Below, one piece after another: positions 35,805-46,900 of a stretch of DNA of 64,000 nt. The stretch's first letter is position 1. Every line of letters begins with the position of its first letter. The DNA is taken from assembly GCF_000002075.1 (NCBI RefSeq), contig NW_004798432.1, positions 1-64,000 of the forward strand. Reading direction: 5' to 3'. This DNA comes from Aplysia californica (taxonomy: Eukaryota > Mollusca > Gastropoda > Aplysiida > Aplysiidae). The position numbers were made by a program, and so were the translations under genes. The notes under the pieces are model-generated. The model had not been told where the DNA came from. It searched no databases and saw only the letters and a program-made list of their open reading frames with translations.

Positions 35805-36239
35805 TGTATCACGATGTGGTGGAATCAGGCGCTCTTTAAATTTTTTTTATCCTATACGGTTATTGGTATCATATTAAAGCCTGTTCACTTGCCTTCATTT
35901 CAGTGAAAAGAATAACCATCTATGTGGCATAAAAGTCAAAATATTTGCGATTGAAGGAGAATAGGATCACCTGGCTTTAAAGGTAAAATTAGAGAGAAAA
36001 TGGCCGCCAAAGTTTTATAATTTCCAAAGCCTGAGAGTTCTCGGAACCTGGAAATTCACATTTTTTGTGCCTTTAATCAATGTTTTTCAATATAATCCTC
36101 ACAGAAATGTGTTTTTAAACGGCCATAAAAGGTGTTGTGCCCCAAAAAGAAAAAAAATTGCCCTTGGCCCAAAAAAATGCAGATTTCTTTGATTTCATTA
36201 TTTTGACGAGCGCCTGATTCCACCACCATGCCTCACAAT
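35805..36239 (-). mobile_element. MITE-1 copy 3
   Basis: The ends are GATGTGGTGGAATCAGGCGC and, from the right, TGGTGGTGGAATCAGGCGCT. The interior is in reverse orientation (AAAGGTGTTGTGCCCC). Confidence 0.85.
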
Positions 36240-36405
36240 TATTTTTTCAGGAGACAGAATGTTTACCACTTCAGCCTGATAGATAAAAAAACATGTTATT
36301 TTAAAAATGTAACACGCAGTTTACAGCTCTCTGTTCAGTTCTACGTGTGATTTTGGCTGACAAATAAAACTATTACGCATAATCAATAAAACTTTGGCAA
36401 AAGAA

Positions 36406-36506
36406 AAACATTCTCCATAAAAATATAAAGCATTGACAGAATAAAAACATTCTCCATAAAAATATAAAGCATTGACAGAATAAAAACATTCTCCATAAAC
36501 AATAAA
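36406..36506. repeat. 39-bp tandem repeat, 2.6 units
   Basis: Units contain AACATTCTCCATAAA and AAAGCATTGACAG, nearly identical, so the duplication is recent. Confidence 0.9.
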
Positions 36507-37041
36507 ACAGCCACCCATATGATTATTAACAAACTTTTGCGTAGTCGTTGCAATTCATGTTTTAATTTCGACAGTATAGTCTATCAAAAATCTTGCAAAC
36601 TGACTGGGAAAGAACCCCCTTTAGTTAAAAGCATTGAAAACGCCATGCCTTCCCCTATCATATTATAATTTGATTCACGGGGCAAACCCCCCCCCCCCCA
36701 AATAAAAAGAGTCTGTCTCAGGGGGAAAGGGGCAATAACAAGGAGAAAGTGTACGTGTAAAATAGAGATGAGTGCGAATATTTTATTCCTTCACTGTCCC
36801 ACTAGTATGACACCCGTGCCAACCTGGGCTGTGAGTGGTGCACACGATAGCCCAGCAGGCAGACTGAGATACTTGATAAAAGGAACATTCCCAACTGATC
36901 TAACATCTTGTGTACGAAAGGCAAATATCCATATTAATATTTGTCACTATATAGATTAAACGCCCCTTTCAACAAAGTAAATATATTATAAAAATCAATA
37001 AATTCCATTTGATTGATCCAATGATTATTGATTATTGGGTT

Positions 37042-37044
<3 letters not shown>

Positions 37045-37125
<81 letters not shown>

Positions 37126-37133
37126 ACATACAA
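37045..37133. repeat. (CA)n microsatellite
   Basis: About 85 bases of CA. Confidence 0.95.
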
Positions 37134-37794
37134 ACACAATGTAGAGTTAATATGTACTTCAAAACACAAATACAATTTTCAAAACAAAATAAAAAAATAT
37201 ACAAATATTATCTTTATCTAAATTACTGAAAAAGACAAAACATCACAGGAATACCTTTTAACAAACTCCAGTTGGGCAGGGCCCATTTTTCAGCTTAGGG
37301 TTACCATGTTTTTTGGGGGGTTTTAGTAGAGGTTTTATGGCGCTCACAACTGCATAAGGTCATATGAGTGACAAAGGGTGGATGTCAATAGAGAAGTCTT
37401 TAAAGGGAATCAGCTAACTCTGCTCACCTCTCTAGCTTCAACAGCACAAAGTCTGCTTCGACTATCAAGGCACCCTGGAAATAGCGGTCACACGAGTGTG
37501 ACAAACATACAAAAGAAGTAGAGGAAAATGACGATAGTAAAGATAAGGAAAGAAAAAGCAGCAGTTCCCAGTTGCAGTTCAGGCACAGTTATGAGCATAA
37601 CATTGATGAATCAGCCCATTTACAATTCTACTGTGCAACAGAACACGTTAATGCCCCCCCCCCTCCTTTGGGAATGGCCTAAAGACACTTCAGTTAGTAG
37701 CACCGCCCCGGGGGGGTTACCGTGTTTTTTCTCAGGGATAGACCAGAGAGACCTTCATATTTAACATACATCTCTGATAGGAATAAGCTAAGCA

Positions 37795-37925
37795 ACAGAA
37801 ATAAGGGCCAAATGGGTCGGAACCTTGAAAACTCCTTTAAAAAGTTCAGTAAGACCCACTGGGGATACGAACTGAGGCCATCTGCCCGCAGTCCAATATG
37901 ACACTAACTGAGCAAACAATACTTT
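37795..37925 (-). mobile_element. SINE-2-related copy
   Basis: The reverse complement reads GCTCAGTTAGTGTCATATTG, CAGTTCGTATCCCCAG and CGACCCATTTGGCC, matching the copy at 42783 in order. Confidence 0.6.
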
Positions 37926-38063
37926 TGCAAAGAGCCTTACTAAAATACAGTAATTTGTTACAAACAGCAGGTGAAAGACGTGCAATTCTTTCATTCGATG
38001 AAATTACAGATAATGGCATCAAAGTTTCTTGAGGAGTGTCAGATAAGAGTCATTGTTATTATA

Positions 38064-38704
38064 GTGCGGTCAAAAATTCAAGGCCCAACTTACGGTCAAA
38101 TGTTTCTTAAACTATCGAACATAGACTCTCAAGCTTATGCAAAATGACGTGTATCAATTTGTCCTAACAAATCAAAGTTTTTGTAAACAGGTGTTAGCTG
38201 TATTCAATAAAATTCTTTTATGACCATTAAAAAAAATCTCCAAGTGGGTGGCTTCTACAGATTTTATAAGGTTTACATCTGGAGCAATATCGCTACTAAA
38301 GCAATCCCGTCATGTTTTTCAAATCACAACGTAATGCTTACTGAATGCATATTTTGAGAATCTTTAGTATAAAAAAGTGTTCACTATAAAACTCATTTCT
38401 TGTAACAAGTTTTGCCACCAAAAAGTGTCACTGGTGAGCTCTGAGTAGGCCATATGCGTGTGCAAAATGTTTGTGAGAAGAAGGAAGTGATGTGAACAAT
38501 CTCATTTTCCGTGTGACGGAGATTTATAATATTTTATATGAATTGATGAAAGTTTTCTTTTTTAACCTAGCCTCTGTTTTTGAGGAAAAATATGATCAAG
38601 TTGAGACAAATTGATACAAACAGCTGTGCAAAGTATGGGGGACAATGATTAACCCATTAAAGAGATATTTGTGGATAAGTTGCGCCACGAATTTTTGACC
38701 CCAC
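38064..38704. mobile_element. Tc1/mariner-like MITE, 641 bp
   Basis: Left end GTGCGGTCAAAAATTCAAGG; right end, reversed, GTGGGGTCAAAAATTCGTGG; the arms continue with C-CAACTTA. TA on both sides (38062-38063, 38705-38706). No transposase frame. Confidence 0.82.
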
Positions 38705-39082
38705 TATCATAAATAAGTACACATAAATTGTGAGAAATATCTCGACATAGAAATCATCCAAGTATTTTGCACCAACAGTAGAGAATGACAAGGAGGATGT
38801 CCATATCAGTACATTGTACTCCATGTATAGTTATATTGTTGTCTGAAGATTTGGATAAAGTAAAAGGCAATCAGACGAGAAGTCTCAGGATATCACACTG
38901 GCCATAAGGTAGAAGACATAGATCTACGTATAGAAGATAAAGTCTGTTTTAAAAAAAAGTTTTAGTTGTCTCAAATCTTGGAAGATGACAACACCCCCTG
39001 GTGCAGGTAACATGAACTCAGATAGACAGAGCAAAGTTGACTGAAGGTAGAGATGATTGAACATCACAGAGACAGGTCGCTA

Positions 39083-39322
39083 CCTCAGAATTACAAAGTT
39101 CTATCTGATATTTTGAGTTACGAAGACCATGAGATATAAAAAAAATATAAAAAAATCAAATGCTCTATCTGCTTTATCACAATTGTAAGATTATTCGGAG
39201 TCATTATCAAGATATTGAAAGAAAAGTTTTCGAAAAAACCTTGACGTAATGTGAAACTAAAATCTTTGACGTCAATTTCTCAAAAGTAGAAACTGAGCAG
39301 ATAGAGCTTTGTAATTCCGAGG
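39083..39322. mobile_element. MITE-2 copy 1
   Basis: 240 bp with ends CCTCAGAATTACAAAGTTCT and (reversed) CCTCGGAATTACAAAGCTCT. The interior contains GACGTCAATTTCTCAAAA near one end. Confidence 0.8.
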
Positions 39323-39357
39323 CAGTGGGGTGGGGAGCTCTGTTTGGCAGCCTATCC

Positions 39358-39660
39358 TTCTCTTGCTCTTTTTAACTCCCAGTGGAACATAGGCCATCAA
39401 CAACATTTCTCCAGGAAGCCTGCCCTGTGCATCCTTTTCTAGCTGTTTCCATGATGTCCTCGCCTTTTCCATTTTCGCTTGTACCGCTCGCCTCCATGTC
39501 ATCTTTGGTCCTCGTTTCATACGTTTTCCTTGTGGATTCCACGCCAAAGCCTGACTGATGATGCTTGTCGGGGGTCTCCTCAGGGTGTGCCCAATCCATT
39601 TCCTATTCTTCACCTGTATATCTTCCTTTACTGGCCTTTGGCTTGTTCTCTCCAATATTG
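39358..39660 (-). mobile_element. LINE-B copy 2, 3' end only
   Basis: The minus strand reads ERTSQRPVKEDIQVKNRKW, IGHTLRRPPTSII and NPQGKRMKRGPKMTWRRA, the closing part of the LINE-B RT ORF. It ends with GGGAGTTAAAAAGAGCAAGA. About 300 bases remain. Confidence 0.85.
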
Positions 39661-39686
39661 TAGCCTACACTCAGGTTTTTATTAAT

Positions 39687-40121
39687 CTGTCGCCACAGCG
39701 TGGTGAAGCCAGGAACTCGTCAAAATAATGAAATCAAAGAAAACAGCATTTTTCTGGGTGTTGGGTAATTTATTTTCTATTTTCTATTTTAGGATCAACA
39801 CCTTTTATGTCCTTTTAAAAATGCATTTCTGAGTAGATGTCACCGCAAAACCCCCATTAAAGGCACAAAAAATGTAAATTTCCAGTCTTCAAGGACAGTC
39901 AAACTTTGGAAGCCAACAAAGCGGCCTTTATCTTGCTAGTTTTAACCTCTCATACCAGGCGACCACCACCACCTTCAACTGCAAATATTTCGACTCTAAT
40001 TCAGGATAGAGGGGTATTTTTTCACCAAATGCAAAACAAATGAACACGCTTTCAGATTATCTAAATAACTCTATATGCCCAAAATTTGACGAGAGCCTGA
40101 TTCCATCGTGTTGTGACACAA
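39687..40121 (+). mobile_element. MITE-1 copy 4, just past the PARP 3' end
   Basis: The left end is CAGCGTGGTGAAGCCAGG and the right end, reversed, is CACGATGGAATCAGGCTCTC. It lies 150 bases beyond the PARP stop codon and may be part of its 3' UTR or mark its limit. Confidence 0.8.
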
Positions 40122-40268
40122 TTATTTAGATCATTTAGGAGGCTGAGAGGTATACAACATCTCAGTTGACAGACTGCGATACTTGACAAATATTCTCCCC
40201 ACTTGGGAACCATACTCAGGTCCTTTGCAGCAAAGCACCTAATCACTGCACCATAGATGCTGGTGCGC

Positions 40269-40274
40269 TTTTAT
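40269..40274 (-). terminator. AATAAA overlapping the PARP stop codon
   Basis: The last codons read CGA GAA TAA AAG, so the stop codon lies inside an AATAAA hexamer. It may serve as poly(A) signal, or a later signal may be used; a SINE-like stretch and a MITE-1 copy follow within 150 bases. Confidence 0.35.
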
Positions 40275-40889
40275 TCTCGGACGTATGTAATGATGTACTC
40301 TGGGTAGCAAACATCTCCGTCGTAGATCACAAACTCCCGAAACAACCATCCTTGGCCCATCACAGAGTCAAAATGCTTCTTGTTCCTGCACCTGCACAGG
40401 GTTTTGAAACAAGCCTTGCAAGGTGGGCGAACCAAAGTAGGGCCTCTCTCTGAAGGATAATAGAAAACAAATCTAAATTATGATTATAATATAAGTTAAT
40501 ATAACATGAAAAACCCGGTTTTCCTACACACANNNNNNNNNNNNNNNNNNNNNNNNNNNNNNNNNNNNNNNNNNNNNNNNNNNNNNNNNNNNNNNNNNNN
40601 NNNNNNNNNNNNNNNNNNNNNNNNNNNNNNNNNNNNNNNNNNNNNNNNNNNNNNNNNNNNNNNNNNNNNNNNNNNNNNNNNNNNNNNNNNNNNNNNNNNN
40701 NNNNNNNNNACACACACACACACACACACACTGAAGCACACAGGCAAAATGATACACACAAAAATAAACACACAGAGCGCTCTCTCTTTCCCTCTCTCTC
40801 TTTGCCTCCCCCCTCTCTCTCTCTGTCTCTCTCTCTCTTTGTCTCTCTCTCTCTGTCTCTCTCTCTCTCTTTGTCTCTCTCTCTCTGTC

Positions 40890-40922
<33 letters not shown>

Positions 40923-43900
40923 GTCTCTCTCTGTCTCTCTCTGTCTCTCTGTCTCTCTCTCTCTCTCTCTTTCTCCTCTCCCTCTCGATTACATCAGTGG
41001 AATATGTATGCTGTTGAACCTTGGAGTGTGAGTCAGATTAATAAGTGGAGAAGTTATTTTGTCCAGTTCTTCATCTTTCTGTTAGAACCTAATATGCCAT
41101 ACAATGAAACAATGTATCAACATTGATTTAACACTTGCTCCAACACAGATATGATGTCAGACTTCATTTCAAGCCACATGATTCCTGTCACTCTCTTGCA
41201 GGAGCATTGAAGCAATATCACCAATAAGTGGCAGCCCACAAATACTATGTGCGTGTGCCCGGAGAAAGGTCACAGTTGTTGGCCTAGCTACTTTTTAGCA
41301 ATGAGGTGAAAAGGTAAAAAAAAGTAGTACCCGGTCAAAAATTTACTCCCATCACAAAACAGACATCTAACCATTTCTTAATAACATATTGAAAGGATTT
41401 TATAACATTTAAAGTCAGTTTTTTTAATTAATCATTTTTGCAACATATTGTACTTCACCAAAGGTTAAAAATGTGCTAGAAATTGTTCAACATTCAACAT
41501 ACTAAGGTTAAAGACATTTTTCTCCAATCTTTGTCTTTACACCCTGTGTTACAAAAAGTGGCATATCACTACTCATGATATTTTTAAAATTTAAAAAATC
41601 AGCGTGTTCAACGTTGAATTTGCTTCAAGAATGTGCTCTTAGTTTTATCTGAAATTTCGGACAACTGGACCATTACACCAAGCACACACACACAGACACA
41701 CACACAGACACACACACACAGACACACACACACACACACACACGCACACACATTTTGGCTTCTATTTTTAAACTGGGGAGGGTTAGTGACTATATTCAAA
41801 ACTTCAAAATCTGGTCTCTCAATGCATGGAATGCGGGAAAACGGGTGTGTGCCCAATAAAATATCTGGCTGAGATCTCCCTTTTTAAAGTAAGTTACAAT
41901 TTGTTGTTCGCATGATATTATGACTGCCTCCATGTCGCTCCAAGGAGAGCAGAGACCCCGAATGTGCACAGTACTTAGGCAAAGTAAGTTCTGAATAGAT
42001 ACCTCAACTACACTAAGAATTATCTACGTGAACCGCCCTCCTGGACAGCCTGATGGGAACTAGATACATATAGAAGAGGCGAAAAAAGCTAAATGAAAAA
42101 ACCCCCACAAAAAAAACAACAGAAATAACCTTATCTTAACATTAAGATAAATCCTCTTTCAATGCGTTTTCTCGTTGCTAATATATTGTTCATACTTACT
42201 CACATCCAAAAAAAATTATAGTTATTGTTCGCGACATGACGTAAAAAAGGGACATAGGAATAAGCCCCCTCCCCCCCCCCCCCCCCAAAAAAAAACCCAA
42301 CAAAAAAAACAATAAAAAACAACAATCAACAATTATAAAAAAAAACAAAACAAAAACCAAACAAATCAAAACAAAAACCAAAAAAAGTGTGTGTGGGGGG
42401 GGGAGGGAGCAAGAACAACAAACCAACGGTCAAGAGCTGACCAGAGACATTTTTGGAGCCCATCTGTAGACCCTATTGTTCGTTGTTGCTTCCATATATA
42501 CACAATATAATTAAGAACTTGCTAAATCAGAATTACAAAGTTTTATCTGCTCAGTATCCAGTTTTGAGAAATTTGACGTAAAAAATATAGAGTTTCAGAA
42601 TATTTCACGTTTGAAAAAAAAAATGCGATTCTTTGAATATCTTGATAACGACTCAGAATAATCTTACTATTTTGATAGAGCAGATAAAACATTTGATTTC
42701 TAACCTCACGGTCTTAGTAACTTAAAAGCGGCCGACAATTTCAGAGAGAACTTTGTAATTCTGAGGTAACGAACTGGGTAAGGCACTCCAATAGCTCACT
42801 TGGTACTGAGCTGGACCACTGAGCGGATGGCCCTGGTTTGAATCCCAAACTGGCGTTCTTGAACTCGGGTAATTTTTAGAGTTTTCAAAACTCTCAACCC
42901 GTTTGGCTTGGACCTGTCGTCAGAGTCGGACAATAAATTCGGAGGATCCACCTCTTGAATAACCTAATTGTGTTGATAGGGGCGTTAAACCCATTCGCAA
43001 TTACATTCCTTACAAAGAAAAGGCTTTCAACAGCTTCATAGTATGCTTCATAAACATATCAGCAGTCAACTTGTCATTTTGTGTAACAGGCTACCCTGTT
43101 GAAAGATCTCCATCTATGTTGCAACGGTATGCTACCCTACATCATGTATTCAACAGGTATAGGTTCGATTCCCACAAGGTGAGAACACATCAGCTTCTAA
43201 TGAGCACGCTCTGGGGAAAGAAATGATTTTCACACACCACAGCAACATCGGGTAGAAGAGATATGACCCAATATTGGATTAAGTCTTATTACAAAACACA
43301 AAGGTAATTTCAAAGGTAGACTGGGGACACTCTCGTGGTCAAGAGGTACGGTGTTTCCCTCTCATTTAGTACGTCCTGGGTTCGAAAACTGACAGCAACG
43401 GAAAGTTTACTTCTCGAAAAATCTTCTCCTTTCACTCTCTTTTTAAAAATCTCTAATCATGTTCTGTCATCTGCTTTCATCTCCACTTTCTGCCTCTCCC
43501 CCCCCCCCCCCCTCCACGAGGCTCCTGACTCTTTCTACAGCTACACCTGGCTCCTTCTTACTGCTGTCTTTCAGCCACACCCCGACCTTATGGTAGGTAA
43601 GATCTAACACCTAGCCTTCTCGGATAAGGGCGAACAATCTCGAAGGTCCCGCGTGCAAGTTGCGCACACTATAGGTCTCTTGGTGGTCATAAACATTGAT
43701 AAGAGTAGGCTTCGACCACCGCATGAACAAAATTCAAAATTACTTTCCACCATGCTTAAAGTGTCCACATGTTCATATGGCTTATGCAGATGTGAGCGCT
43801 GTAAAACACTTACCAAAACAAAATAGCAGATTACTTTCGCGGAGAAAAAGACGGGAACAGCTTTGATTGACAGGGCTCAACAAAGCCCCCCCCCCCCCCA

Positions 43901-46900
43901 AACTAAAAAATGATTTTAAAAATAAAAATAAATGAATACAAAATTTTTACAAAAAAAATAAAATAAATACAAAAATTATTTTTTTTTTTCACACAATTCT
44001 TTTGCAAGATTGAAACTTCCTACTTCTAACACTCACAATAGGTCTATAGAATGATTACTCTTACCGCAAACCACAACTTCCCACTGCACGACAACAGGCA
44101 GGAAATAAACACTTTCTAGAAAAATGCTACAAAAAGTTTAGCTTCACCTGGAACTTCCATGAATTGGTGAGGTTTATTAAATAAAATAAAAAAATTGCCC
44201 GGGTGGAGGCCGAAGCCAACTCTGATTGAATTTGGACCAACTTGCACACCGGACCTCTGAATTTTTTTGCCCTCATTCGAGAAGGCTAGGTGTTAGATAT
44301 TACCTACCTTAAGATCAGAGGTGTAGCTGAAAAGCAACAGTAAGAAGGAGCCAAGAAGTAGCAGAAGAACGAGAAGCCCAGAGGACGGGGCAAAGGGGGG
44401 AGGGGTGGGGGCAGAAAGTGGAGACAAAAGCAGACGATAGAACATGGTTAGAGAGCAGAAAAGGAAGTGGTAAGAGACAATTTTAGAGAACAAAATTTTT
44501 CGTCGCTGTCAGGTTTCGAACCCGGGACCCATTGAATGAAAGGCGAACACCGTAACTTTTAGACCGTGAGTGCCCCCTGGTCAGGTTCTAAGGTTCTTGA
44601 TCAACTTCACTAGGGATGCCATTAGAAGAGATTGTTCTTGTTAGTTTGTTTGTGTAAAGAGAAGCACATTGACACAATAATGGTCATTAAGTGCAGGAAA
44701 AAAGTATGACGGACAGACAGTACAACAAAGGGAAAGTAAAGAAGCAGGACTTAACAGTAGTGCCCTCCAACCACCATAGCGGGGCAAAAAGGCTGACTAA
44801 GAAGAACTTACTTGCGTTAGTGACAAAATCCTTGCCACATAAAAAAGTATCTCCGAGAAGGACCCTGGCCAGAATCATTTTGAGCTTGGTGCCAACGGGA
44901 GATCTACTACCTTTTACATCTGAGGACCAAATGAGCCACCAAAATTTGAGTGTACGGAAGTGAGGAGAACACAACTGTTTCAGGAAGATGGGATAGTGAC
45001 TGTTGGAAAATGTCTGCTTGCCCCAGTTTCAAGCATTAATGAAACAGAAAGGATTGAAGAAAAGGCACAGTGTTCAGACAAATGGTACAGAGAAAAATCA
45101 CACTGAAGCGTAGTTATATATAAATGATCATGGTATTGTGTCACGACGCAGTGGCATCAATCCGTTGTCAATTTTTGGTCGTGTGGAGTAGTTGGTGTCA
45201 TCTTAAGGCCATCTGCTGGTGGAATTTCTAAAATCCATATCCCTTGACTATATGTAGCAAAGATGATATATTCATATTAGTCAGACATTGAAGAATTAAT
45301 TCAAGTAATTATTTATTATTATAAGCACATGGTTACCATGGTAACCAAGCAAACATCCGCCATATTGGATAATTTTATCAAATTTCAAAAGCTATCTTCT
45401 CTCTTAGTTTTCGTCCGTTGGCTTTCATTTTTAGCAAGTACAAACTACAACACCTATATAATGAAGAAATAACGCCAGATTTGTAATATTATTATTTTAA
45501 AAATAATTATGGACTCTGGAAATGTGTACATAGATGAAGAGCAAAAAAATCTCAAAATTCCCAACAAAAACACTGATTGTAAGTTTAATCTTAGAGTATC
45601 TTAAAAAAGGGCTCTATTTCAGTATAGGTCTCCATTGGATGTACATTGTGTTAAATAATGAAGCTATTCAGGTGAAAAATAAAAGAAAAGATGTAATTTA
45701 AAGTCGAAAAAATAAATATTTTTAAAAAATTAAGAAAATATTAAAAAACATGACCCAAAATTGCAAAATATTTTTTTAAAACCCATTTTTAAATGACTTT
45801 GAAATATAATTGATTGAAACGGACGCTCGAAACTTTGATGGAAATGGATGTAGGTTTCAAAAATGAGAGGAAAAACTGTATGGTCAAACTGGGGAAAAAT
45901 GGGGAAAATCTCACCCGCAGATGGCCTTAAAGCTTGTTCGTTTGTCTTGCTTTCAAAGGAAGAAAATACCCATCTATCAAGAATAGAAGTCGAGATATTT
46001 GCGATTGAAGGTGGGAGTCGCATGGTTTCAGAGATAAAATTGGCGAGAAAATGGGCACCAAAGTTAGGTGACTTTCCAAGCTTAAGTGTCCCTGGAAACT
46101 ACAAAATTAATTTACATTTTTGGTCCATTTAATCAATGTTTTTCAGTAAAATCCAACAAGAAAAGTGGTTTTAAATCGACATAAGAGGTGGTGAGCCCCA
46201 AAACAATAAAAGCAATTTTTAAAAATTGGCCACCAGGCAGAAAAACGATAGTTTCTTCGATTTTATTATTATGACAAGCGCTTGATTTCATCACGATGCC
46301 TCACTTATTACAAGCATCAGCCGACGCATTTTAGATTATTCAGGAGGCAGGCTAATTCGAAGCCACAAGTAAAGGCCTACCCATACTGAGTAGGGTTCAG
46401 AATCTCAGCAAAAAGATGGACAAACAAGTTAAAATAAACTTCTCCACACTGGACTGGAACTCATATCATTGGGGTGCAAGGCAAAGACCCAGCAGTCATG
46501 ATATCACAGTCATCGGTGAAGCCTGCTTTTAACTGGAAAACTTGAAACTTGAACAGATTTCTGTGTTCACTTTACAAACATCTGAATACAGATGGACAAA
46601 CTCTAATAGTATGGAAGGAAAAATTGGGTTTGAAGAAACGCCTTATTCGACTCACTCACAGAACACAAACCCATTTTTTCTAAGATAGCAGAAATGAACA
46701 GTTTAGGGACCCTTCAAAGAAGTAGTTTGGTAACGAAAAAGCCCCCTAACTGTTGCTACTAAGTTACAACGGCCAACGGGTCACTTTTCATAGACACAAT
46801 TTGCTACTTGAAAGGCTGCCTTCATACACACTAATGTATCATTAATATTGGTGAACTTATCACTCAAATAAAACACAAACATTTTACTCTGAACTGTAAC

